49,666 bases of DNA from Verrucomicrobia subdivision 3 bacterium UBA693 (GTDB taxonomy: Bacteria; Verrucomicrobiota; Verrucomicrobiia; Limisphaerales; UBA8199): NCBI GenBank assembly GCA_002298785.1, contig DBMR01000081.1, positions 1 to 49,666 on the forward strand. The letters are read 5' to 3'. Under the pieces are notes generated by a model that was given only the letters and a program-made list of their open reading frames with translations, was not told where the DNA came from and did not search any database. Positions 9,078-17,999 of the stretch are shown here, in pieces; position 1 is the first letter of the stretch; every line of letters starts with the position of its first letter. The translations under genes were made by a program, and so were the position numbers.

Positions 9078-9734
9078 ATGGGCTTTCTAATGCGCGGGGC
9101 CTTGATCGAATACGGCAGCGGTCTGATGGGACCGATACCGAATGTCGTTATCTTTCAATTCAATCCCGAGACGCTGACCCGGACGGTGCAGATCCCCCCG
9201 CGGCCGACCTCTGGAACTTCCCGCGAAACGACTCAAGCCGGTGAACCTTCGATCGAGAAGATCACGCTCACGGCCAAATTCAGCGCGGCCGACGAAATGG
9301 GCGACAACAAAGTGCTGGCAAGGCTCTTTGGCGTCGGCACGCGGCTGGCGGCACTGGAGAAGATGGTGCATCCGTCCAGCGACCTTTTGGGGGCGATTGG
9401 AGCTGCTCTGGGCCTGAGCGGCGGCGGAGCCGGCGAGCCCAGGCAAACGATGCCCAGGCAAAAATTCCCCCGCATCCTTTTCATTTGGGGACCGTTCCGG
9501 ATTCTTCCGGTGGTGCTCGAATCGATGAGCATTACCGAGCAGCAATACGACTTTGTGCTCAACCCCGTTCAGGCCGAAGTGTCGATCTCCATGTCGGTGA
9601 ACGCCATCGATATCTGCTCCGACGACGATGTCGCCAAAGGCGCGCTGAATTATTCGAACATGGCCAAGGAGGCGCAGGCGATGGCGAATCTGGCCAATAC
9701 CGCCGAGCAGATCGTGGAACTCATCCCATTTTAG
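9078..9734 (+). CDS. Baseplate hub adaptor, Afp7/Pvc7-like N-terminal part
   Basis: The 218-residue protein starts with RGALIEYGSG and NVVIFQFNPETLTRTVQIPP, the signature of the eCIS proteins that link the inner tube to the spike hub. The ITEQQYDFVLNPVQAEVSISMSV stretch is the second conserved block. In Afp7-type proteins a LysM-like domain follows in the same chain. Here the chain stops and a separate 100-residue LysM-like gene starts 12 bases later. GAGAGGAG overlapping the upstream stop region is a strong ribosome site for the ATG at 9078. Confidence 0.88.
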   Translation: MGFLMRGALIEYGSGLMGPIPNVVIFQFNPETLTRTVQIPPRPTSGTSRETTQAGEPSIEKITLTAKFSAADEMGDNKVLARLFGVGTRLAALEKMVHPSSDLLGAIGAALGLSGGGAGEPRQTMPRQKFPRILFIWGPFRILPVVLESMSITEQQYDFVLNPVQAEVSISMSVNAIDICSDDDVAKGALNYSNMAKEAQAMANLANTAEQIVELIPF

Positions 9735-9746
9735 TTCGAGACGCTT

Positions 9747-10049
9747 ATGTTCGATTCCAACTCACGCTACGCCAAGATCCCGGTGGTCGAGGTCACAACG
9801 GCCAAGGGAGCCAAAGCCCATGCCGTCAAGTTGCGGCGGTTGCCGTACACACCCGGGAATTTGACCGAGGTTAAAGGAACCGACCGCCTCGATCTTATGG
9901 CCAATCGCAAATATGCCGATGGAACGTATTTCTGGCATATCGCCGACGCCAACACCGAGCTCGAGGCGAATCGCCTGGCCCAGCGGGAACCGAAAGAAAA
10001 CCCGCTGTCAGCCGAGCAAACAAACTTCATTCTGGTACCTGGAAGCTAA
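9747..10049 (+). CDS. Stand-alone LysM-like / gp53-like baseplate protein
   Basis: A 100-residue protein with RRLPYTPGNLTEVKGTDRLDLMANRKYADGTYFWHIADAN in its middle. This is the pattern of the LysM-like domains found in phage gp53 and at the end of Afp7-type proteins: a strand, a helix with RLDLMANR, a DGTYFWHIAD turn and a second helix. In the particle it probably sits at the tube-spike junction and glues baseplate parts, not peptidoglycan. It directly follows the Afp7-like gene, which lacks this domain, so the two together equal one Afp7-type chain. Confidence 0.82.
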   Translation: MFDSNSRYAKIPVVEVTTAKGAKAHAVKLRRLPYTPGNLTEVKGTDRLDLMANRKYADGTYFWHIADANTELEANRLAQREPKENPLSAEQTNFILVPGS

Positions 10050-10052
10050 GCC

Positions 10053-11228
10053 ATGAAAAAGGAATTCCGGGTTTACTACAACGGCACGCTGGCCACCAAG
10101 GAACAGCTCGATGACATCGAGGAGATCGTGGTGGACCAGGAGGTGGGGCGCGTCTGGGAGGCCAAAATCAAGATCCCGGTTTGCATCGGCGAGGACGGCA
10201 AATGGCACGGAGAGGAAGATCCAGTGCGGAAGGATTTCTCGCGCGTGCGTGTGGAAGCTCGCATCAACGACGGGGATTGGATTCCTCTGATCGATGGGCG
10301 CCTCGTTGGCAAAGACGAGGTCCGCACTCCGGCGCCAGGACATAGTTCCGTGACGCTGGTGGTTCATGACGATAGCGCTTTGCTTCATCGCCAAGCCGAG
10401 GCGGAAAAATTCGCGAGCCAGACCGATAGCGAAATCGCCCGGTCCATATTTGAATCGGCGGCGCTCGGCGGAGAACCCGACGTCGACGATACGCCGGCCC
10501 ATCCCGACAACAAAGCGGTGATCAATCAGCATGGTACCAAGATGCAGATGCTTCGGTCCATCGCTTCACGGTATGGGAACTACTTTGCGTACGTCCTGCC
10601 GGGTGAGACGCCCGGGGCGAGCATCGGCTGTTTTAAAAAGCTGCCGGACGCTGTGGACCCGTCGCTGCCGGAACTCACGCTCCTTGGTGATAGTCGCAAC
10701 CTGGCTGAGTTCAACGTGCGCGAAAATGCCAGCACGGCGTCGACGGTCGAAGTCGCGGTGCTCAGTTTCAGCGATAAGAGCGTGGCCACCGGCACTTCGA
10801 GTTATCGCGACACCACTCTGACGGATGGAGAATTATCGACGACAGCCCCTGAAAGTGAGACGCGCAAACGGAGGCTTCCGCCTGGACACAGTGGCCTGAC
10901 CGATCCCCAGGCGGCGGCAGATGGAGCCGCGGCTATGTCCAGCTTCACCCTGACTGCCGACGGCAGCGTGTTGCCGCTGCGCTACACCGGGATTCTGCGG
11001 CCGTATCGAAGGGTTCCGGTCAAGCTTTCGGACACGCGCTACAGCTCGAGTTACGTGATTTTCAAGGTCGTGCATACCCTGGGTATTTCCGATTACACCC
11101 AGAGCTTTACGATGCGGGGCAACACGGTTTCACCGGCGAAATCCGCCAGCGCCGGGCTTCCGGCTCCGTCGGCATCGGTTGCCGGCGCCGCTGCCGTGAG
11201 CTTTAACCTCCAAGGGAACATCTTTTGA
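10053..11228 (+). CDS. Baseplate hub protein (gp27-like, phage late control D family)
   Basis: Trimeric hub on which the inner tube starts. The 391-residue chain has the gp27/late-control-D order: an N-terminal beta domain (FRVYYNGTLATKEQLDDIEEIVVDQEVG), the conserved VWEAKIKIPV strand, a loop with IDGRLVGKDE, SSVTLVVHDDSALLHR, and a helical part with DSEIARSIFE. In Afp8/Pvc8 this region is fused to the gp5-like spike. Here the two are separate genes that overlap by about one base (TGATG at 11226-11230), so translation is probably coupled and gives equal amounts. The C-terminal part is Ala/Ser-rich. Confidence 0.9.
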   Translation: MKKEFRVYYNGTLATKEQLDDIEEIVVDQEVGRVWEAKIKIPVCIGEDGKWHGEEDPVRKDFSRVRVEARINDGDWIPLIDGRLVGKDEVRTPAPGHSSVTLVVHDDSALLHRQAEAEKFASQTDSEIARSIFESAALGGEPDVDDTPAHPDNKAVINQHGTKMQMLRSIASRYGNYFAYVLPGETPGASIGCFKKLPDAVDPSLPELTLLGDSRNLAEFNVRENASTASTVEVAVLSFSDKSVATGTSSYRDTTLTDGELSTTAPESETRKRRLPPGHSGLTDPQAAADGAAAMSSFTLTADGSVLPLRYTGILRPYRRVPVKLSDTRYSSSYVIFKVVHTLGISDYTQSFTMRGNTVSPAKSASAGLPAPSASVAGAAAVSFNLQGNIF

Positions 11229-11872
11229 TGCAAAACTCCGAATTCGAAGATCATTTAGTCGAGCTATCCGAATGGCGCAATAGCAGCTATTTCGGCAAGT
11301 ATCGCGGCCTGGTCGAATCGGTCGAGGAGGGCGACGACCTCGGGATTATCAGCGTCAAGGTGGCGGATGTTTTCGGTCCCGATTTCGTGCTCGAAAAGGT
11401 CCGCCCCTGCAGTCCGTTTGCCGGAAGCAAGCACGGCTTTGTGGCGATTCCTGAGGTTGGGGACGGGGTTTGGGTGGAATTCGAGGCCGGGCGAATGTCG
11501 CTGCCCATCTGGACTGGGTTTTGGTGGGCGGACGGCGAGATGCCGGAGCCCAAAGGTAAACTGGTCCGCAGCTTCATCACGAGCAAGGGACACAAGCTGC
11601 TGCTCGATGACGATGCCAACGAGGTGAAGCTTCTCCACGCGGGCGGAGCCGAACTGGTACTGACCGATAGCGACGTTACGATCAAGATCGGCGACTCGAG
11701 CATTCAACTGACCTCGAGCGATATCACCCTCCAGGTGGGCGCATCGCCCACCTCTCCGCAGATCAAGATCGAATCCAGTCAAATTACGGTCCAGGCCAGC
11801 CCCATTGGTTCGGTCAAACTAACATCGGCCGGGGTGGATATCGGCAACGGGGCAATGAAGATAGGAGTCTGA
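11228..11872 (+). CDS. Spike protein with gp5-like OB fold (baseplate assembly protein V)
   Basis: Central spike that carries the tip. Residues 15-95 form an OB-fold of the gp5/gpV type: YFGKYRGLVESV, GIISVKVADVF, the conserved HGFVAIPEVGDGVWVEFEAG and LPIWTGFWW. From about residue 105 short repeated strands (KLLLDDDANEVKLLHAGGAELVLTDSD and on) predict a narrow intertwined beta-helix needle. I place the start at the ATG overlapping the hub stop; a TTG one codon earlier is the alternative. The PAAR-like tip gene follows after five bases, as expected for a spike and its cap. Confidence 0.9.
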   Translation: MQNSEFEDHLVELSEWRNSSYFGKYRGLVESVEEGDDLGIISVKVADVFGPDFVLEKVRPCSPFAGSKHGFVAIPEVGDGVWVEFEAGRMSLPIWTGFWWADGEMPEPKGKLVRSFITSKGHKLLLDDDANEVKLLHAGGAELVLTDSDVTIKIGDSSIQLTSSDITLQVGASPTSPQIKIESSQITVQASPIGSVKLTSAGVDIGNGAMKIGV

Positions 11873-11877
11873 AGATT

Positions 11878-12213
11878 ATGCCAGGATACGTCCTCACCAC
11901 CACCAGCCAGGTCCAATGCATGCATGGAGGAACCGCCATCCTGACGACGGCAAACACCGAACTGAAGATCGATGGTGCGCCCGCGTTGCTTGAATCGGAC
12001 GTCCATCCGGTGGTGGGATGCCCGTTCACTATTCCGCCCGCCAAACCGTCCCCCTGCATCAAGATCGAATGGGCGATGGGTGCGGTGATGTGCAAAAGCC
12101 AGGGCACTCCGGTCCTCGTTCAAACGAGCCTGGGCAAATGCGTCAGCGCGGAGGGCGCGACGCAAGGCCTGGCGATCGTGGCTCAAACCCAAATGAAGAT
12201 TCAAGCTAACTGA
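11878..12213 (+). CDS. PAAR-like spike tip protein (DUF4280-type)
   Basis: A 111-residue protein with GYVLTTTSQVQCMHGGTA at its start, three cysteines spread through the middle (CPFTIPPAKPSPCIKIEWAMGAVMCKSQG) and a repeated short-strand pattern. This composition and its place after the gp5-like spike match the DUF4280/PAAR-like conical tips that sharpen the needle, usually around a metal ion bound by His and Cys. H17 and the Cys residues are candidate ligands. AGGAG in the preceding gene end serves as ribosome site. Confidence 0.83.
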   Translation: MPGYVLTTTSQVQCMHGGTAILTTANTELKIDGAPALLESDVHPVVGCPFTIPPAKPSPCIKIEWAMGAVMCKSQGTPVLVQTSLGKCVSAEGATQGLAIVAQTQMKIQAN

Positions 12214-12216
12214 CCA

Positions 12217-12597
12217 ATGAACCTCGTAAACGGTCCTCATTTATCCTTCCCGTTCCGCGTCTCCTCCGACGGGCGGATGGCAACCGTGAAGACGCTGGAT
12301 GAGCACGTCCGCGATGAACTCATTCAGTTGATCCTGACGAATCAGGGCGAGCGTCCGTTCCTGGTGGATTTTGGCGGCGGGGTGCGGCGATTGGTTTTTG
12401 AGGCGGCAGACGAGACGACGGGCGCTATGGCGAAGGCAAATATCACTCAGGCGGTAAGTCGCTGGCTGGGACATCGCGTGACCCTGGAGTTTATCAATGT
12501 GAAGGTCGAGAACTCAACGATTGCGGTGGACCTCAAATACCGGCTGGCGGGATCCGAAGATAGCCGCGTCCTGAGGTTCCAGCGGCAAGGAGGCTAG
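12217..12597 (+). CDS. Baseplate wedge protein (gp25-like, Afp9-like)
   Basis: gp25-like proteins sit at the sheath-baseplate joint and trigger sheath assembly. The 126-residue length and order fit: a short N-terminal strand (LSFPFRVSSDGRMATVKT), a helix with EHVRDELIQLILTNQGERPFLVDFGGGVRRLVFE (the conserved 'eR...fgsgl...lFe' block of the family), a second helix (AMAKANITQAVSRWL) and a C-terminal strand pair (ITVDLKYRL-like). It starts three bases after the tip gene and precedes the two baseplate-J genes, the usual order. Confidence 0.92.
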   Translation: MNLVNGPHLSFPFRVSSDGRMATVKTLDEHVRDELIQLILTNQGERPFLVDFGGGVRRLVFEAADETTGAMAKANITQAVSRWLGHRVTLEFINVKVENSTIAVDLKYRLAGSEDSRVLRFQRQGG

Positions 12598-12605
12598 CGT
12601 GATCC

Positions 12606-15260
12606 ATGTATAACGCACTGGAAACTCCTCTGAGAGAACTGGCCCGAGCCGAACCGCTCCTGGAACGGGCGCGGCTCATGAGCGATGCACCCGGACCAGC
12701 CGCGCCTAACGGCATCAAATTGCTGCGCGTCGTCCAGATCGACAAAGCCGCCGACACTGCCCGATTCGAGCTCTATTTTTACAATCTCAATTACCTTGCC
12801 GACCTCGTTGCCAATTACACCGGCAACAACAGCCTGGCGAAAACCTTGTTTCCCATTTTCGGCGGCACCCGCATCCGGGCGGGTAGCGCACTGGGCCAGG
12901 TGCAGGTCGATTCCACAGGCAACCCGCCAAACGCCGCGGTGACCCTGCCTGATCCGACGAAGCCGGTCTTGAACCTGATCGTCAGGCCGATCGGGGATTA
13001 CTCGACCTACACCTTGGGCCTAAATACGACGGGCATTCCCGCGGCGCTCATTGATCCGATGTTTGCCGAAATCCGTTTCAAGTTTCGCCCGGGTTGTTTC
13101 AACAACAATTGCGCGCCCGAATGGGAGGAGGCACCGCCTCCCCTGGAGGAGCCGGGTATCGATTATCTGGCCAAAGATTACGGCTCGTTCCGCCAGACCA
13201 TGCTCACCGCCATGTCGCGCCGCGTTCCGGGATGGGAACCGACCAGCGAAGCTGATCTGGATATGGTCCTGGCCGAGTTATTCAGCGTCGCCGCCGACGA
13301 GTTGAGCGATTACCAGGATCGGGTGATGAACGAGGCCTATCTGGCCTCAGCTCGCAAACGCGTCTCGCTCGCCCGGCATGCGCGGCTCATGGATTACCAT
13401 ATCCACCAGGGGAGCCAGGCTTCCACCTGGCTTGCCTTGGAGATCGAACACGATGCCGGTCCCAAATCTTTCGAGCTCAAACCCGGGCTGCATGTCTGGG
13501 CCGGCGAGAAGCGGACCGCCCTGTTCGAACAGGAACGCGACGCCTCGGTGGATTTCCTTTCGAAATATGAGGGCACGCAAAAGGTGCATCAATTTCTGAA
13601 CAGTATCGGGTTGTATACCTGGAGCGATACGATCACCGCGCTCAAAGCCGGCAGCACTCGCGCCGACCTCAAACTTTACAGCAAGCTCTATCTGGGCGAT
13701 CCCAATCCCCCGATCGCCATCCCGACGCAGGCTGCTGCGGAGGAAATCCGGGATTTGATTCGCAATCAGCGCATTCGTCGGTTGCTCATCCAGGAGCATC
13801 TTAATCCGAGGACAGGTCTTCTCCCCGGACGAAACCCCGGCAAGCGCCAACTCCTGACGCTAATCCCGGAGGGCGCCGAAGCGATCAAGGATCCCATCAC
13901 CAACGAATGGCTGGTGCGGGTCCGCTGGGAACAAACCGACGCTCTCCGCTATGATTACTGCTTTGCCGTGGATTGTCCCATGAACAATCCCGGCACGGCT
14001 GTTGGCCAGGTTCAAAACGTTTCGCTGTTTCATGGGAATCTCGTCCCGATTTTCCACGGGCGGACGCAGACTACGATTTTTAAGGATGAAGCCGCTTTGC
14101 TGGACGCAACTGACCCCACAAGACCCCTTCAGTTTCATTATCAGCGCACCCGGTGGGGGGCCATTTGCCGTCTGCCCGAGGTCGCCCTCGCCTACACACA
14201 GACTAAACCCGGCGGCGATATTCCTCCGGTCTCCACTTTACAGGTCTCCGTGGGCGCCCTCGCCGATCCTTGGGACGAAGTGCCCAGCCTGATCCACAGC
14301 GACGATTCCAGTGAGAATGGCGACCATTTCGTCGTCGAGACCGATGAAAATCGCCGCAGCGTCCTGCGCTTCGGCAACGGAAAAAATGGACGCGAGCTGC
14401 CCGACGGAGCCGAGGTCACTTGCGAATACCAGTATGGACTGCCGCTTGAAGGCAACGTCGGCGCGGACGCGATTGCTAATTTCGAGGACGCGACGGTGAT
14501 CAGCGATCCAGCGGCTCCGGCGATCGAACTGCGTGCCTGTTGGAATCCCTTTGATGTGACGAACGGAGCCGAGCGCGAACCTACGGCGGAGATCATTCGC
14601 CGCGTCCCCGAAGCCTACCGTTATCGTCAATTGCGCGCGGTCACGCTCGCCGATTACGTCGCCCGGGCTGAGGAGATCGACGGCGTTTCCCGGGCGGCTG
14701 CCCAATATTCCTGGACTGGAAGCTGGCGCACCGTCCGCGTCACCATCGACCCGGTCGGCACGACGGAACTCTCGTTCCAACTCCGTAAGACCCTGAGTGA
14801 TTATCTGAACGCCGTTCGACTTATCGGAGAAGACCTCGAGATACGTCCGCCGGCGTTCGTGCCGCTCGAGATCAAAGTGGTGCTCTGCGCTCAGCCGGAT
14901 GTTTGGCCTGAGGATATCAAGTTCGTGCTCGAACAGGAGTTTTCCGCAGGTTGGACCCCGGATGGCCGCAAGGGGTTCTTCCATCCGGACGAGTGGACGT
15001 TCGGTCAAACACTCCACGCGAGCCAGATTATTGGGCGCGCGCTCCAGGTGCAGGGCGTCGAACACGCCGTCGGCCAGAAAATCATCTCGGGCGGAGTCGA
15101 GAAGAGCATCAGTGTTTACATCAAACGCTGGAATTCGCCGTCCGAGCCGACCGAATCGCTAACCCAGTTGGCGCCGAATGAAATCATTCTGGTCGAGAGC
15201 GACCCCGATCATCTGGAGTTGGGTTCGATCGCCTTTGAGGTGAAAGGAGGCCGGCAATGA
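12606..15260 (+). CDS. Baseplate J-like protein 1 (Afp11/Pvc11-like)
   Basis: Large baseplate wedge protein, 884 residues, normal for eCIS Afp11 homologues. Visible family marks are IDYLAKDYGSFRQTMLTAMS, the acidic LDMVLAELFSVAADELSDYQDRVMNEAYLASARKR block (helices that pack the wedge), GNGKNGRELPDGAEVTCEYQYG (the J-domain strand and turn) and, near the end, PPAFVPLEIKVVLCAQPDVWPEDIK. The ATG at 12606 is preceded by AAGGAGG at the end of the gp25 gene. It overlaps the second J gene by four bases. Confidence 0.93.
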   Translation: MYNALETPLRELARAEPLLERARLMSDAPGPAAPNGIKLLRVVQIDKAADTARFELYFYNLNYLADLVANYTGNNSLAKTLFPIFGGTRIRAGSALGQVQVDSTGNPPNAAVTLPDPTKPVLNLIVRPIGDYSTYTLGLNTTGIPAALIDPMFAEIRFKFRPGCFNNNCAPEWEEAPPPLEEPGIDYLAKDYGSFRQTMLTAMSRRVPGWEPTSEADLDMVLAELFSVAADELSDYQDRVMNEAYLASARKRVSLARHARLMDYHIHQGSQASTWLALEIEHDAGPKSFELKPGLHVWAGEKRTALFEQERDASVDFLSKYEGTQKVHQFLNSIGLYTWSDTITALKAGSTRADLKLYSKLYLGDPNPPIAIPTQAAAEEIRDLIRNQRIRRLLIQEHLNPRTGLLPGRNPGKRQLLTLIPEGAEAIKDPITNEWLVRVRWEQTDALRYDYCFAVDCPMNNPGTAVGQVQNVSLFHGNLVPIFHGRTQTTIFKDEAALLDATDPTRPLQFHYQRTRWGAICRLPEVALAYTQTKPGGDIPPVSTLQVSVGALADPWDEVPSLIHSDDSSENGDHFVVETDENRRSVLRFGNGKNGRELPDGAEVTCEYQYGLPLEGNVGADAIANFEDATVISDPAAPAIELRACWNPFDVTNGAEREPTAEIIRRVPEAYRYRQLRAVTLADYVARAEEIDGVSRAAAQYSWTGSWRTVRVTIDPVGTTELSFQLRKTLSDYLNAVRLIGEDLEIRPPAFVPLEIKVVLCAQPDVWPEDIKFVLEQEFSAGWTPDGRKGFFHPDEWTFGQTLHASQIIGRALQVQGVEHAVGQKIISGGVEKSISVYIKRWNSPSEPTESLTQLAPNEIILVESDPDHLELGSIAFEVKGGRQ

Positions 15261-17998
15261 GCGATCAGGACTGCCGCAACGATTGCACGGTTCCTCTGCG
15301 GTTTCCGCGCCGTCCCGGCACTCAGCCACCGTCCGGGTCTGGCGTGGGTTGTTCCTGCTGCGGTCCGACCTTGGCGGGAATCAGCGCGGACAATCGCCCG
15401 TCGCTGGCCCGGTTCAATTACCGCATCGGGAGTTACGGTTCGATCCGCGAATTCCTGTTTCATCAAATCAACGAAACCCCGAATCTCCAAAACTGGACAC
15501 ATCGCGCGGCTGACGACCCGGCGGTTGCGCTGCTGGAAGGGGCATCGATCCTCGGTGATATCCTGACTTTTTATCAGGAAACCTACGCAAATGAAGCGTT
15601 CCTGAGAACCGCGACGTGGCGCGAGAGTATCGCCGACCTCGTAAGACTTCTGGGCTATCGCCTTTCACCGGCGGTCGGCGGGAAGGCCGTCTTCGCCTTC
15701 GAAATCAAGAAGGACGAGCCGGTTTTGATCCCGGCCGGATTTCCGCTCAAAGCGCCGCTCGAAGCGATACCCAAGCCGTCCGAATTCGAATCCACCGCCC
15801 CAGTAACCGCGTATCCCTGGCTGAGCCAGTTCAACCTCTATCGTCCGCTCGAGGATGGCGCCATCACGCCGGCGACGGCGGAGTTCTTCATCAGCTACCC
15901 GGAGCAACTCCTCGAGCCCATTAACCTGAAAGTGGGAGACCGGTTAATGGTCGGTGATCCGGATTTGCCTGCTCTCTTTGGCACGGGCAGCCTGCCGAAC
16001 GCAGAAATACTCATCGTCGATTCCATTACGGAACTTCACGGCCGCAAAACCTATAAAATCAAGGGCAACCTGAAGCGGACATCGAATGCCGGCGCGCTGT
16101 TTGCTTTCCGGCTGGGGCGAACTTTTCACCATTTCGGCTATAACAGCCCGGCGTTGATTGTGGATGCGAACGCTCCGGTGTCCTCGACGGCCACCGTTAG
16201 CGGATCGACTACCACCACCTCATCCACAATTCCCAAGTTGTTTGTGCCGCAGTTCAAACCGCTTTCAGAGGACTTGTCCGATTCGACCGTAAGCCTGGTG
16301 ATGAGCCATCTGGAGTTTCCGCTGGATGCCGAGGTAAAGGACCTGGCCGCAAACACCGCCATGATTTTCGAATTCGGCTATTTGAATTCCTACCGCGAGA
16401 CCTCCCTGCCGCATATTTCGTTGATTCGCAAAATCACGGATGTCCGTTCTTCCGCTTTGACCTGGGGTGCCATCGGCGGAACCGCCAGCATCGTGACGAT
16501 CTCCGAGTCGCTCAATTCAGCCATCATCGATCCCTATGTCGGAGGCGAAAATCCCGCCTACATGTACCTGACGGACGCGCTGATCCACGAAGTCACCAGC
16601 CCGTTGTTCACCCTCTTGCGTGCGAAGTCTGAGACCTTGGCAGCCTCCGGGAATAAACTTCATTTCTATGGAACTGTGAATCAGGCGGAGACGCTAAAGA
16701 ATCGGCGCGTCATGGTGGCCAAGGCCGGCGCAGAGCCCGAGATACTTGTGATCGCAGAGGTGAACGTGATTGCACCCGCCGGAACGGAGGACATTCCACA
16801 GTTGCATGAGGTCACCCTCTCAGCAGATGTGGCGTATGCCGATTTTCCCAACCAAAAGCCGTTCGTTACGGTATTCGGCAATCTCGTCGACGCCGATGAA
16901 GGGAAAACTCAGCCCGAAACGCCGATCGGCAGCGGCGATGAAACGCTGCTATTCCAGAATTTCAAACTGCCCAAAGCGCCACTTACCTATCACCTGGTAC
17001 CAGCGAACACTCCCTGCGAAACGCCGGAGATCGAAATTTACGTCAATGGCCGCCAATGGACGGAGGTGGACAGCCTGTTCGGGCGCGGCCCGGAAGAGCA
17101 AATCTACATCGTCCGCGAAGATGACGCGGGCAACAGTTGGGTGCAGTTCGGCGATGGTAAGACCGGAGCCAGGTTGACCAGCGGCGCCAACAATGTGACT
17201 GCGGTTTATCGCTTGGGCAACGGCGCTTACGGGCCGCTCAAGGACGAGGCCAAGGTCCAGGCTTCCGCGAAGCTCAAGAATCTGGGCCAGATCAACATGC
17301 CTGCCGAGGCCTCCGGCGGAGCCCCACCCGAATCGGGGGATAACGCCCGGAATGCCGCGCCTGGAAAAGTCCAGAGCCTCGGCCGCATCGTCAGCCTCAA
17401 GGATTTTGAATTGGAAGCGGCGGCGATTCCCGGCGTCGCTTCCGCCTCGGCCGCATGGCAGTTGGTCGATAATGTGCCCGCCGTCGTGGTGACGGCTTTA
17501 ATGGAGACCGGCCGGGGCACGGAGTTTTCCGCCGTGCGGGAAACGCTCGAAGCTTACAATCGGGAGCGCGGGTCTGCGCGTCACGCGATCGACGTCGTTT
17601 CTGGCAAGCGGTTGTATGTCGCGGTCGGTGTTCAATACGTGCTCAAGCCCACCTACCGGGCTGACCTGGTCGAACCGTTGATCCGTCTCGCCCTCGGCCA
17701 GAATCTCGGAAAGGCAACTCGTGAGGAAGACCAGACGGGTCTGTTCAGTCTGCGGCGCCGGCGCTTCGGCGGGCGTGAATACGCCTCTTCCATTGCCGGC
17801 GTCGTTCAGAATGTGGAGGGCGTCTTATGGGCGAAAACGGTCGCTTTTATGGCGCTCAATGATTCGGATGACCCCGACGGGATTGTTCTGCCCTCGACGT
17901 CGACTCTTGATCCAATCGTTAGTTGCGACAGCGGCCACATTATGAGCCTCTACGAAAAACACCTGGCCATCACCGCAGTGAGAGAGGGAGGGACTTGA
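15257..17998 (+). CDS. Baseplate J-like protein 2 (Afp12/Pvc12-like)
   Basis: A second J-type wedge protein (913 residues). It has the same architecture as its neighbour: an N-terminal Cys-rich stretch (GCSCCGP near 30-36), FNYRIGSYGSIREFLFHQI, then DPAVALLEGASILGDILTFYQETYANEAFLRTA, the J-domain mark GDGKTGARLTSGANNVTAVYRLG and a C-terminal strand with VDVVSGKRLYVAVGVQYVLKP. Two different J proteins are usual in eCISs and form the inner and outer wedge. The ATGA overlap with the previous gene implies coupled translation. Confidence 0.93.
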   Translation: MSDQDCRNDCTVPLRFPRRPGTQPPSGSGVGCSCCGPTLAGISADNRPSLARFNYRIGSYGSIREFLFHQINETPNLQNWTHRAADDPAVALLEGASILGDILTFYQETYANEAFLRTATWRESIADLVRLLGYRLSPAVGGKAVFAFEIKKDEPVLIPAGFPLKAPLEAIPKPSEFESTAPVTAYPWLSQFNLYRPLEDGAITPATAEFFISYPEQLLEPINLKVGDRLMVGDPDLPALFGTGSLPNAEILIVDSITELHGRKTYKIKGNLKRTSNAGALFAFRLGRTFHHFGYNSPALIVDANAPVSSTATVSGSTTTTSSTIPKLFVPQFKPLSEDLSDSTVSLVMSHLEFPLDAEVKDLAANTAMIFEFGYLNSYRETSLPHISLIRKITDVRSSALTWGAIGGTASIVTISESLNSAIIDPYVGGENPAYMYLTDALIHEVTSPLFTLLRAKSETLAASGNKLHFYGTVNQAETLKNRRVMVAKAGAEPEILVIAEVNVIAPAGTEDIPQLHEVTLSADVAYADFPNQKPFVTVFGNLVDADEGKTQPETPIGSGDETLLFQNFKLPKAPLTYHLVPANTPCETPEIEIYVNGRQWTEVDSLFGRGPEEQIYIVREDDAGNSWVQFGDGKTGARLTSGANNVTAVYRLGNGAYGPLKDEAKVQASAKLKNLGQINMPAEASGGAPPESGDNARNAAPGKVQSLGRIVSLKDFELEAAAIPGVASASAAWQLVDNVPAVVVTALMETGRGTEFSAVRETLEAYNRERGSARHAIDVVSGKRLYVAVGVQYVLKPTYRADLVEPLIRLALGQNLGKATREEDQTGLFSLRRRRFGGREYASSIAGVVQNVEGVLWAKTVAFMALNDSDDPDGIVLPSTSTLDPIVSCDSGHIMSLYEKHLAITAVREGGT

Positions 17999-17999
17999 A

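Noticed and set aside
14238..15065. 275-codon minus-strand frame inside baseplate J protein 1
   Set aside because: It is antisense to a recognised J-like gene, with no ribosome site and no domain.
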